Shown here piece by piece: positions 1-6,704 of a stretch of 13,833 nt of DNA. The position numbers and the translations under genes were made by a program. Source of the DNA: Clostridiaceae bacterium. Lineage in GTDB: Bacteria; Bacillota; Clostridia; Oscillospirales; Acutalibacteraceae. Positions within the stretch are counted from its first letter, which is position 1. Every line of letters begins with the position of its first letter. The notes beneath the pieces were generated by a model. It did not search any database. It was not told where the DNA came from and worked only from the letters and a program-made list of their open reading frames with translations. The stretch is taken from positions 1-13,833 of the forward strand of contig JAEDLK010000031.1 in assembly GCA_016295355.1 (NCBI GenBank), in the 5' to 3' direction.

Positions 1-462
1 CAGTGCATCCATATTCGGAGCACGGTGCAGCAAGCTCTTAAAACCGCTGATAAAGAACCCACGATTCATAATCATGACCGCCAGACAAAGGACACCTTCA
101 CAAAGGGCTACAGCGAATGGGTTATCTGACAAAAAGGCCGGAAGTGGTGCGCGCCACATGGTATAGCCCATGGAGAAATACATTAAGATAACCAGCAAAA
201 CGGCGGATATAACAAGTCGACAAACCGTTTTTCGATTGTTATGCGTAACACTTGTCGGTACCGCTTCGGGCAAAAACGCCTCATACCCGGCTGCCTTGAC
301 AGCCGACAGAACGGTTTCATCGCTAACCGTTCCCTCGACACTCATGCTCCCTGTCAACAAGCTAACAGCACAGCTTTGCACGCCTTTAAGCGAGGACACC
401 GCTTTTTCAACACGGGCACTGCAAGCGGCACAGCTCATGCCTGTTACTTTGTACTGTTTCAT
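1..462 (-). CDS. copA: Copper-translocating P-type ATPase, N-terminal part (runs off left edge)
   Basis: Reading the minus strand from the ATG at 462 gives 154 codons open to the window edge. Residues 1-70 form a heavy-metal-associated domain with the GMSCAAC metal-binding motif (Cys11 and Cys14). A hydrophobic segment follows at about residues 81-100 and another at about 114-132. The last residues read RAPNMDAL, the conserved stretch before the third helix of CopA-type P1B ATPases. The family exports Cu(I) across the cytoplasmic membrane using ATP. The phosphorylation (DKTGT) and CPC motifs would lie outside the window, so copper specificity is inferred from the HMA motif and this N-terminal pattern. 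A GGAGG ribosome binding site at 468-472 supports the start. Only one HMA domain is present. No CopZ or CsoR gene is visible on this side. Confidence 0.85.
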   Translation of the reverse strand, partial: MKQYKVTGMSCAACSARVEKAVSSLKGVQSCAVSLLTGSMSVEGTVSDETVLSAVKAAGYEAFLPEAVPTSVTHNNRKTVCRLVISAVLLVILMYFSMGYTMWRAPLPAFLSDNPFAVALCEGVLCLAVMIMNRGFFISGFKSLLHRAPNMDAL

Positions 463-542
463 TTTTTCCTCCGTAAATCAAAGTGCATTCGTTATTAAAA
501 TTTCCTATTAGATAGCCTTACCGACCATACCCAGTATCATTC

Positions 543-571
543 TTGACATAGCCCACATTTTGGGATAGAAT
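543..571 (+). promoter_or_regulatory. Sigma-A type promoter for tcdA
   Basis: TTGACA at 543-548 and TAGAAT at 566-571 are separated by exactly 17 bp, close to the housekeeping consensus. The predicted start of transcription is near 578, giving a leader of about 15 nt before the tcdA ATG at 594. The upstream in-frame ATG at 570 overlaps the -10 box, so it is not a usable start. Confidence 0.7.
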
Positions 572-593
572 GAACATCGGAAAGAGGGATAAC

Positions 594-1310
594 ATGAATG
601 AGCAACAAATCCGCACCGCCATGCTTTACGGTGAAGAAGCCGTGGAAAGCTTGTCTACCAAACGAGTAGCGGTTTTCGGACTGGGCGGTGTCGGCGGATA
701 TGCCGTTGAGGCACTCGCACGAAGTGGCATCGGTCAACTGGATTTAATCGACCACGACACGGTATCGGTAAGCAATATGAACCGTCAAATTTTAGCTACA
801 GTCAAAACAATCGACATGGACAAGGTTTCCGTGGCGGCCGACCGTGCGGCGCAAATCAATCCTTCCTGTCTGATTCGACCGCACAAGGTGTTTTTTCTGC
901 CTGAAACAAAAGACGCCTTTGATTTTCAAGACTTTGACTATGTTATTGATGCGGTGGATACCGTGACGGCCAAGCTGCTGTTAATTGAAGCCTGCCGCGA
1001 CAGCGGTACACCGATCATCAGCGTGATGGGCACCGGTAACAAAAGTGACCCCACCGCCTTTTTTGTCAGCGACATTTCGCAAACAGCCATCTGTCCCTTG
1101 GCACGAGTTATGCGAAAAGAGTTAAAAAAGCGAGGCATCACTCATCTGACGGTGGTTAGCTCGAAAGAGCCCCCTATTGTACCGCTTGCTTTGGAACAGC
1201 CTTCAGAAGGTCGCCGTCAAACCCCGGGCAGTAACGCTTTTGTACCGGGCGTTGCCGGACTGATTGCCGCCGGCACCGTTATCAAAGATTTGCTCAATAT
1301 AAAACCATAA
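594..1310 (+). CDS. tcdA: tRNA threonylcarbamoyladenosine dehydratase (TcdA/CsdL, ThiF-E1 fold)
   Basis: A 238-residue protein of the HesA/MoeB/ThiF superfamily. The nucleotide-binding loop GLGGVGG is at residues 29-35. It is followed by the acidic LIDHD patch (49-55) and NMNRQ (61-65), the ATP-binding core of E1-like enzymes. The C-terminal SNAFVPGVAGLIAA segment is typical of the TcdA (YgdL) branch. Known family members use ATP to cyclise t6A37 in ANN-decoding tRNAs to ct6A. At 238 residues it is shorter than the E. coli enzyme (about 268), as is usual in Firmicutes. ATG 594 was chosen because an AGAGGG ribosome binding site lies at 583-588 and the longer start at 570 overlaps the promoter -10 box. 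It is a single-gene unit, divergent from copA and convergent with galK. No CsdA/CsdE sulfur-transfer partners are visible. Confidence 0.88.
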   Translation: MNEQQIRTAMLYGEEAVESLSTKRVAVFGLGGVGGYAVEALARSGIGQLDLIDHDTVSVSNMNRQILATVKTIDMDKVSVAADRAAQINPSCLIRPHKVFFLPETKDAFDFQDFDYVIDAVDTVTAKLLLIEACRDSGTPIISVMGTGNKSDPTAFFVSDISQTAICPLARVMRKELKKRGITHLTVVSSKEPPIVPLALEQPSEGRRQTPGSNAFVPGVAGLIAAGTVIKDLLNIKP

Positions 1311-1360
1311 GACTCCGTCGTGCATGGGTTATATACCTTTTTGCCATACTCCACACCGGT

Positions 1361-1391
1361 AAGAAAAAAGCCGCAGAGAAATCTCTGCGGC
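1361..1391 (-). terminator. Intrinsic terminator of the ackA-galK transcript
   Basis: Arms GCCGCAGAG (1370-1378) and CTCTGCGGC (1383-1391) pair perfectly around AAAT. On the minus strand the hairpin is followed by TTTTTTCTT (1361-1369), and it starts 8 nt after the galK stop. The plus-strand side has only a weak T-rich run, so it may stop tcdA transcription less efficiently. Confidence 0.85.
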
Positions 1392-1399
1392 TGCTCTTG

Positions 1400-2674
1400 T
1401 TATTGCGTGATTTCGCAACCGCCTACGGGGCGAATAGAGAGAACGCAACAACTTCTCTCCCCAAACACGCCGTCTATCATCCTTCGATAATCCTCAAGGC
1501 GAGTGATCGGTATGTAGCACTGAATGGTACCGGCAAAACCGCCGCCGTGAACGCGGCAGGCACCTTCCCCACCCAAAAATCTTTCTGTCAAGGCCAGCGC
1601 CAAACTCAAGCCCTGACTCTTGACATTGGAATTGGAATAAACGTTTTGCAGGTATTTATAGGAAGAATCGCCGGACTCGTTGACCAAATCCAAAAAGTGG
1701 CCGAAATTATCCTGTTGAAGGGCTATCTTTTCTTCTTCGGCACGCACATCCTCACAGAAAAAGTGAATGGCTCTCAAAACCGCACGGTCACCAAATTGCT
1801 GACGAAGCGTTGCAATCGAAGCATAAAAATCATCCACCTTGACATCCCTCAAGAAATCCTTACCGAAATAACGGCTGATTTCACGGCATTCCACCGTAAT
1901 ATCCGCGTAGTCACGGGTTAAATCGGCATGATCGCCGTGGGTATCCACCACACACATAACGTAGCCGTGAGCGGTTAAATCGAAAGCGACCTTCTCAACA
2001 ACCGGCACATTCGGGTCAAAGAAATCAATGGCAGTGAACCCCCCTTGAGAGCAAGCCATTTGATCCAGCAAACCGCAGGGCTTACCGAAATAGTCCCGTT
2101 CAGCCTTTTGGGCAATCTTGGCAATCGTCACACTGTCAATTTGACCGGCATTAAACAACCCGTTCAAAATCGAACCGATCAACACCTCAAAGGCCGCCGA
2201 AGACGAAAGACCCGATCCACGCAAGACATTGGAGGTCACATAAGCATCAAAACCGCCAAACGCAAATCCCGCCTGCTTGAAATAGTTATAGCAGCCACGG
2301 ATTAAGGACTGGGTGCGACCTGTTTCTTCTTCGTGTATTTCAAGGTCGGTAAGATCCATCTCAATCATATCGTAACCTTCCGACAAAAGCCGAACATACT
2401 GACTGTGGTTGTCACTGACAACGGCAACCGCATCCATATCCACACTGCCGGCCAACACCCGACCGTGCTGGTGATCGGTATGATTGCCACCAACCTCGGT
2501 ACGACCCGGAGCCGAGAAAATCCGCAGATTATCACGGTCCCCAAACAGGCCCACAAAACGATCAACGGCCGTGATATAGCGGTCCTTCGCCACCACACAG
2601 TCCTGATACAACCGCTCAAAAATCGAACGATAGACGTTATCGGTCAACTGCTGTTTCAGTTGCGTAGCATTCAT
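1400..2674 (-). CDS. galK: Galactokinase-like GHMP kinase, divergent sugar-binding motif
   Basis: A 424-residue GHMP-family sugar kinase, expected to phosphorylate galactose (or a related sugar) at C1 in the Leloir pathway. Visible motifs are APGRTEVGGNHTDH (about 55-68), the second GHMP motif GSGLSSSAA (153-161), GLLDQMA with the predicted catalytic base Asp204, and the C-terminal GGGFAGT (377-383). The first motif departs from the classical GRVNLIGEHTDY: the Glu that contacts the sugar is Asn64 here. This variant is, to my knowledge, commonly annotated as galactokinase in Clostridia, but its substrate is less certain. The start at 2674 is preferred over the in-frame ATG at 2695 because AAAGGAG at 2683-2689 is correctly placed for it and would lie inside the longer reading frame. 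The gene follows ackA by 23 nt and is presumably co-transcribed with it. Confidence 0.82.
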   Translation of the reverse strand: MNATQLKQQLTDNVYRSIFERLYQDCVVAKDRYITAVDRFVGLFGDRDNLRIFSAPGRTEVGGNHTDHQHGRVLAGSVDMDAVAVVSDNHSQYVRLLSEGYDMIEMDLTDLEIHEEETGRTQSLIRGCYNYFKQAGFAFGGFDAYVTSNVLRGSGLSSSAAFEVLIGSILNGLFNAGQIDSVTIAKIAQKAERDYFGKPCGLLDQMACSQGGFTAIDFFDPNVPVVEKVAFDLTAHGYVMCVVDTHGDHADLTRDYADITVECREISRYFGKDFLRDVKVDDFYASIATLRQQFGDRAVLRAIHFFCEDVRAEEEKIALQQDNFGHFLDLVNESGDSSYKYLQNVYSNSNVKSQGLSLALALTERFLGGEGACRVHGGGFAGTIQCYIPITRLEDYRRMIDGVFGERSCCVLSIRPVGGCEITQ

Positions 2675-2697
2675 CTGTAACGCTCCTTTAATCATTT

Positions 2698-3891
2698 TTA
2701 GGAAATCAAAGCCAGAGTATCGCGGGCAATAGCCAACTCTTCGTTAGTCGGAATCACATAAACGCTTACCTTGCTGTCAGAACCGGAAATTTTGACCTCT
2801 TCACCGCGGATGTGATTCTTTTCTTCGTCTATCGTCACGCCCAAATAGGTCAAATTAGCGCAGACGTTGCTACGCAAATCAGCATCGTTCTCACCGATAC
2901 CGGCCGTAAAAGCAATTGCATCGACGCCGTTCATAGCGGCAACATAAGAACCCACGAACTTAAGAATCTGATAGCGTTGCATGTCCACAGCCAGTTTGGC
3001 ACGCTCATTGCCTTCATCGGCCGCCTTGCAAACATCACGGTTATCATTGGAAACGCCGGAAATGCCCAGCATACCCGAACGGTGATTACACATTTCATTG
3101 ACAGCAGCCGCATTCATGCTCTCTTTTTCGGCAATATAGGTTAGTGCGGATGGATCGATAGTCCCCGAGCGAGTACCCATCATAAAGCCGTCAAGCGGTG
3201 TAAAGCCCATGGAAGTGTCAAAGCAGACACCGTCTTTAACAGCGGTGATGGAAGCCCCGTTACCGATATGGCAAACGATAATCTTCAAATCCTTAATATC
3301 TTTTCCTTCAAGATCGGCCACACGATGGCTGACAAACCGATGGGATGTACCGTGAGCGCCGTACTTACGAATGCCATATTTCTCATAATACTCATATGGC
3401 AAGGCATACATATAAACCTTAGGTTCCATGGTCTGATGGAAAGAGGTATCAAACACAACAGCCTGCGGAATCTTCTCGCCGAAGGTTTTAATGCAAGCAC
3501 GAATAGCCAGCACATGAGCCGGATTATGAAGAGGAGCCATAGCACCCAGTTCTTCAATCTGCTCAATGACCTTGGGCGTGACCAAGCATGAGCCGGAGAA
3601 CACAGCGCCCCCCTGCACGATACGGTGACCGATGGCCGAAATCTCATCAAACGAATCAATCACCTTAGCCGGGCTCTCGGTCATGGCATAAACCACAGCC
3701 TCAAAGGCCTCAGTATGGGTGGGCATCGGGGTGTCGGCGGTATACACACGGCCGTCGGCCGCTTTATGAGTAATGGCGCCGGACGTGCCGATACGCTCAC
3801 ACAAGCCCTTAGCCAAAACCGTTTCCGTTTCCATATCAATCAACTGATATTTCAGCGAAGAACTGCCGGCATTCACAACAAAAATCTTCAT
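2698..3891 (-). CDS. ackA: Acetate kinase
   Basis: A full-length acetate kinase of 397 residues, the usual length. It interconverts acetyl phosphate + ADP and acetate + ATP, the energy-yielding last step of acetate fermentation in the cytoplasm. Conserved positions are visible: Asn7 in VNAGSSSLK, Arg90 in GHRIVQGG, Asp148 in FDTSFHQ, His180 in YGAHGTSHR, the phosphate loop GNGASI, GTRSGTIDPS, and the late FTAGIGEND. An AGGAG ribosome binding site at 3902-3906 supports the start. There is no phosphotransacetylase gene next to it, although the two often pair, so acetyl phosphate must come from a gene elsewhere. galK is 23 nt downstream. Confidence 0.97.
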   Translation of the reverse strand: MKIFVVNAGSSSLKYQLIDMETETVLAKGLCERIGTSGAITHKAADGRVYTADTPMPTHTEAFEAVVYAMTESPAKVIDSFDEISAIGHRIVQGGAVFSGSCLVTPKVIEQIEELGAMAPLHNPAHVLAIRACIKTFGEKIPQAVVFDTSFHQTMEPKVYMYALPYEYYEKYGIRKYGAHGTSHRFVSHRVADLEGKDIKDLKIIVCHIGNGASITAVKDGVCFDTSMGFTPLDGFMMGTRSGTIDPSALTYIAEKESMNAAAVNEMCNHRSGMLGISGVSNDNRDVCKAADEGNERAKLAVDMQRYQILKFVGSYVAAMNGVDAIAFTAGIGENDADLRSNVCANLTYLGVTIDEEKNHIRGEEVKISGSDSKVSVYVIPTNEELAIARDTLALIS

Positions 3892-3928
3892 CTTTTCATG
3901 ACTCCTAACCGCTTATAGCGTTTTTTGG

Positions 3929-3957
3929 TTGAAACAGAGAAAAAAATATGGTAAAAT
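3929..3957 (+). promoter_or_regulatory. Predicted sigma-A promoter for tmcAL
   Basis: TTGAAA at 3929-3934 and TAAAAT at 3952-3957 are 17 bp apart. Transcription would begin near 3964 and give a leader of about 74 nt before tmcAL. The element lies in the 5' leader of the divergent ackA transcript. Confidence 0.6.
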
Positions 3958-3977
3958 TTTTTCATCCTAACTTTTAT

Positions 3978-4006
3978 ATAATAATAGATTATCACCACAA
4001 TTTCAA
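3978..4006 (-). promoter_or_regulatory. Predicted sigma-A promoter for ackA-galK
   Basis: On the minus strand TTGAAA (4001-4006) and TATTAT (3978-3983) are 17 bp apart. Transcription would begin near 3971 and give a leader of about 80 nt before ackA. The promoter sits in the 5' leader of tmcAL and faces the tmcAL promoter. Confidence 0.6.
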
Positions 4007-4037
4007 GTGGTAATTGCCCAAAAGGATGTGAAAAGCC

Positions 4038-5216
4038 ATGAAAACCGCCGGTATTCTTTGCGAATTCAATCCGTTTCACAACGGACACGAGGCATTAATC
4101 CGTCACGCCAGGCAAACACACGAGGCAGTTGTCTGTGTTATGAGCGGCAATTTGGTTCAGCGCGGCGATATTGCGGTCTTTGACCGATTCACCCGTGCCG
4201 AGATGGCCTTGTTGTGCGGTGCCGATTTGGTGGTGGAGCTACCCGTCGGTTGGTCGATGGCCGGTGCCGAGCAGTTTGCTTTAGGCGGTATGTCACTGCT
4301 TTGCGATTGCGGTGTTGACAGCGTCTTTTGCGGTGTCACGACGGATGATGTGGCCCTGTTACAAGAGGCGGCGGATGCTTTGGACTCACCCGCCTTCAGC
4401 GAGAACTTAAAAAAATATTTGGCTGACGGCAACACCTTTGCCAAAGCAAGAGAATCAGCTCTCTCGGCTGTTTCTCAATGCCAAAGCGACTTTCTTAAAG
4501 ACAGCAATAACATCTTAGCGATTGAATATCTGCGAGCCCTTCGCCGTCTTAATGCTTCAGCCGTGCTTGTCCCCTACAAACGCCTCGGCACACAGCACGA
4601 CGCCGAAGCGCCGAACGGTCCCTACGCCAGCGGTTCATTTTTGCGTGGGTGCCTCTTGAAAGGAGAATCCTATTCAAAATGGGTACCGAAAGACATATGG
4701 CCGCTCTGTAAAGAACGCCCCACAGCCGATATAAACCGACTGTCAAACGCTTTTTTGTTTGCCTTACGCAGCAAAGGTCCTGATGATTTCCAAAGACTTC
4801 CCGACATCAGCGAGGGCCTGCAAAATCGGCTCTATAAGGCCATTCGCACAGCCGACAGTTATGAAGCCCTTCTTCATGCCGTGAAAACAAAGCGTTATCC
4901 GTTAGCCCGTATTCGTCGTTTGGTACTGGCTGCCGCCTTAGGGCTTACCAACACTTATATGGGCAAACGGCCGCCCTATTTGCGGGTTCTCGGTTTTAAT
5001 GATGTCGGCGAACGGATGATCAAAGACATTGCCGGAAAACAGCCATTGCCTCTTTTAATCAATGCCCGTCAATGCTTATCCCTAACCGGATTTGCCAAAC
5101 AGGTTTTTACCGAACAATGTCGTGCCGACGATATGACAGCGTTGGCATACAGCCCGATCCTGCCCTGCGGCAGTGATTTAACCGCCATGCCCATCAGACC
5201 ACAGCGGTGCTCTTGA
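4038..5216 (+). CDS. tmcAL: tRNA(Met) cytidine acetate ligase (TmcAL, former YlbM/DUF795)
   Basis: A 392-residue protein starting with the nucleotidyltransferase signature EFNPFHNGH (residues 9-17), whose HxGH-type motif binds ATP. SGNLVQRGD and ELPVGWSMAGAEQFA follow, both characteristic of the family. Characterised members activate acetate with ATP and transfer it to C34 of elongator tRNA-Met, making ac4C without acetyl-CoA. The protein is slightly shorter than the B. subtilis enzyme (about 415 residues). AAAGGA at 4021-4026 is a plausible ribosome binding site, 11 nt from the ATG. The gene is divergent from ackA, whose product makes acetate, the substrate of this enzyme. Its TGA stop (5214-5216) overlaps the -35 box of the next gene's predicted promoter. 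Confidence 0.92.
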   Translation: MKTAGILCEFNPFHNGHEALIRHARQTHEAVVCVMSGNLVQRGDIAVFDRFTRAEMALLCGADLVVELPVGWSMAGAEQFALGGMSLLCDCGVDSVFCGVTTDDVALLQEAADALDSPAFSENLKKYLADGNTFAKARESALSAVSQCQSDFLKDSNNILAIEYLRALRRLNASAVLVPYKRLGTQHDAEAPNGPYASGSFLRGCLLKGESYSKWVPKDIWPLCKERPTADINRLSNAFLFALRSKGPDDFQRLPDISEGLQNRLYKAIRTADSYEALLHAVKTKRYPLARIRRLVLAAALGLTNTYMGKRPPYLRVLGFNDVGERMIKDIAGKQPLPLLINARQCLSLTGFAKQVFTEQCRADDMTALAYSPILPCGSDLTAMPIRPQRCS

Positions 5217-5241
5217 TTTTAAGAGGTCTTTGTGTTATACT
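5213..5241 (+). promoter_or_regulatory. Predicted sigma-A promoter for the cytidylate kinase-like gene
   Basis: TTGATT at 5213-5218 and TATACT at 5236-5241 are 17 bp apart. The -35 box overlaps the tmcAL stop codon. This would let the downstream gene be transcribed independently of tmcAL. Confidence 0.5.
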
Positions 5242-5289
5242 GATATTATAAGAAATATTATACAACTGATCAATGAACGGAGGTTCTGC

Positions 5290-5919
5290 ATGAAGAAAAA
5301 CTATGTCATTACCATCGGCCGTGAATTCGGCAGCGGTGGTCACGAAATCGGCCGTTGGCTGTCCAAGAACCTGAACATCAAGATGTATGACAAGGAATTG
5401 CTGGATTTAGCCGCCAAAAAGAGCGGTATGAGTGCCGAGATTCTTAAGGATTATGACGAAAAGCCGACCAATAGCTTTCTGTATTCCCTTTCGCTGGGGG
5501 CTTACTCCTTTGAAAGTGTGGTTGCCGGTGTTCCCAATCTACCTATTGTGGATAAGGTGTTCTCTGTGCAGGCCGATATCATCCGCCATGTGGCAGAAAC
5601 CGAATCCTGCGTCATCATCGGTCGTTGTGCCGAAAGCATTTTAAGCAATTGTGACAATGTTTTCTCGGTCTTTGTTTATACCGATATTGAACGCCGTGCC
5701 CGTCGAGTCATGGAATACGAACATATTGACTTTGACCATGCCTTTGATTTGGTCAAGAAATCGGATAAGCGTCGTGCCAGTTATCACAACTATTTCTCGG
5801 ATAACAAATGGGGCGATGCCCGTTCCTATGATATGTGCATCGACAGTAAAATCGGTATTGAAAAAGCCGCCGAACTGATTGCCATATGTGCCGAGCATTT
5901 GTTTGATACCAATGCCTAA
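5290..5919 (+). CDS. Cytidylate kinase-like family protein (Cytidylate_kin2)
   Basis: A 209-residue P-loop protein. GREFGSGGHEIG (10-21) is the phosphate-binding loop; the position usually held by the Walker A lysine is His18, a departure typical of this subfamily (often Arg). IIGRCAE follows in the middle. The C-terminal part, with SDKRRASYHNYFSDNKWGD, matches the lid and second helical region of the family. True CMP kinases phosphorylate CMP and dCMP; members of this branch have not, as far as I know, been shown to do so, so the nucleotide substrate is unknown. The start at ATG 5290 is fixed by GGAGG at 5279-5283, 6 nt upstream; the longer frame back to 5230 begins inside the predicted promoter region. 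The gene lies between tmcAL and yunB and is closed by a terminator. Confidence 0.85.
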   Translation: MKKNYVITIGREFGSGGHEIGRWLSKNLNIKMYDKELLDLAAKKSGMSAEILKDYDEKPTNSFLYSLSLGAYSFESVVAGVPNLPIVDKVFSVQADIIRHVAETESCVIIGRCAESILSNCDNVFSVFVYTDIERRARRVMEYEHIDFDHAFDLVKKSDKRRASYHNYFSDNKWGDARSYDMCIDSKIGIEKAAELIAICAEHLFDTNA

Positions 5920-5933
5920 ATTATCACACACAG

Positions 5934-5972
5934 CACCTGCCGTAACATACACTGTTATCGGCAGGTGTTTTT
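5934..5972 (+). terminator. Intrinsic terminator immediately before the yunB start
   Basis: CACCTGCCG (5934-5942) pairs with CGGCAGGTG (5959-5967), extended by TAACA (5943-5947) with TGTTA (5953-5957) and one bulged T at 5958. The loop is TACAC and the T-run 5968-5972 directly abuts the yunB ATG at 5973. The 3' arm contains AGGTG, the only apparent ribosome binding site for yunB. Confidence 0.8.
5946..5953 (+). promoter_or_regulatory. Sigma-E-like -10 element for yunB, inside the terminator loop
   Basis: CATACACT matches the published sigma-E -10 consensus CATACAnT exactly. A start near 5960 would leave a leader of about 13 nt holding AGGTG and no hairpin. No convincing ATA-type -35 sequence is found at the expected distance (the region reads CACACAC), so this is tentative. 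In Bacillus yunB belongs to the sigma-E regulon. Confidence 0.35.
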
Positions 5973-6653
5973 ATGAAGATCTATTGTAAAAAAAAGAAGA
6001 GTCGCCGTCGACTCGTATCCTTCCTTTTGGTACTGTGTCTCTCAATATCAATCCTGATTATAGGTGATTGCCATTTGAGGCCGATTATTGCGGATTGTGC
6101 CCAATCAAACGGTGAATCGTTGATGATTCAGGTAGCTGACCAAACGGTGGTTGAACTACTGCGTGAAAACCAAATTACATACGAAAAACTGGTAACACTA
6201 ACCTATAACAATGAGGGGCAGGTCACCTCGCTTTGTGTCAACCCGGAACCGCTCAACGCCATTCGGGCACAGTTAGCGGTGCGCATGTCTGAAAAAATCA
6301 GTAAACGTTCCTCTTATGACTTGAGCATCCCACTCGGCACTTTAATTGGATCGGAGTTCACAATCGGACGAGGGCCTCGTATCCCTTTTCGCATGACACT
6401 TTTAAGTCGTGCGGTAGCTAATTTTAAGAGTCAGTTTACCTCGGCCGGTATCAATCAAGTGCTCCATCAAATCGTCATACACTTATCGCTAAGCGGGCAG
6501 GCCGTAATTCCGTGGTTTCGATCCGGATTCACCACGCAAATGGACTTAATCGTGGCCGAAACGGTCATCGTCGGGGCAACTCCTTCATCCTTTACCAATG
6601 TCGATACAACAGATGACCACTTAGCAGACGACCTTTTTAACTTTACCGACTGA
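5973..6653 (+). CDS. yunB: Sporulation protein YunB family
   Basis: A 226-residue protein with a short basic N-terminus (KKKKSRRR, 6-13), one hydrophobic helix at about 14-31 (signal anchor or uncleaved signal), and then LRPIIADCAQ (35-44), the family's conserved start of the mature part. The central SIPLGTLIGSEF, GPRIPFRM, the AGINQVLHQI stretch, and the late LIVAETVIVGATP are the recognisable YunB features. In B. subtilis, YunB is made in the mother cell under sigma-E and is needed for efficient sporulation; its biochemical role is unknown. The ATG abuts the T-run of the preceding terminator, and the only ribosome binding site candidate (AGGTG, 5963-5967) is in the hairpin arm. There is no alternative start before the membrane helix. 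The gene suggests the organism can form spores or descends from spore formers. Confidence 0.87.
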   Translation: MKIYCKKKKSRRRLVSFLLVLCLSISILIIGDCHLRPIIADCAQSNGESLMIQVADQTVVELLRENQITYEKLVTLTYNNEGQVTSLCVNPEPLNAIRAQLAVRMSEKISKRSSYDLSIPLGTLIGSEFTIGRGPRIPFRMTLLSRAVANFKSQFTSAGINQVLHQIVIHLSLSGQAVIPWFRSGFTTQMDLIVAETVIVGATPSSFTNVDTTDDHLADDLFNFTD

Positions 6654-6671
6654 AAGTTTATCGTTTAATTA

Positions 6672-6704
6672 AAACCCTTGCCTACACAGCAAGGGTTTGT
6701 TTTT
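6672..6704. terminator. Bidirectional terminator between yunB and the SDR gene
   Basis: AAACCCTTGC (6672-6681) and GCAAGGGTTT (6689-6698) form a perfect 10-bp stem with a 7-nt loop. The plus side is followed by GTTTTT. The minus side leads into a T-rich TTTTAATTAAA. The SDR stop codon (6703-6705) overlaps the plus-strand T-run, so the two convergent genes share this hairpin. Confidence 0.82.

Noticed and set aside
170..511. 113-codon plus-strand frame at the left edge
   Set aside because: It is antisense to the copA HMA and membrane segments, which are unmistakable on the minus strand.
1397..1921. 174-codon plus-strand reading frame opposite galK
   Set aside because: It lies wholly on the antisense strand of a gene with clear GHMP kinase motifs, overlaps the galK terminator region and has no family features.
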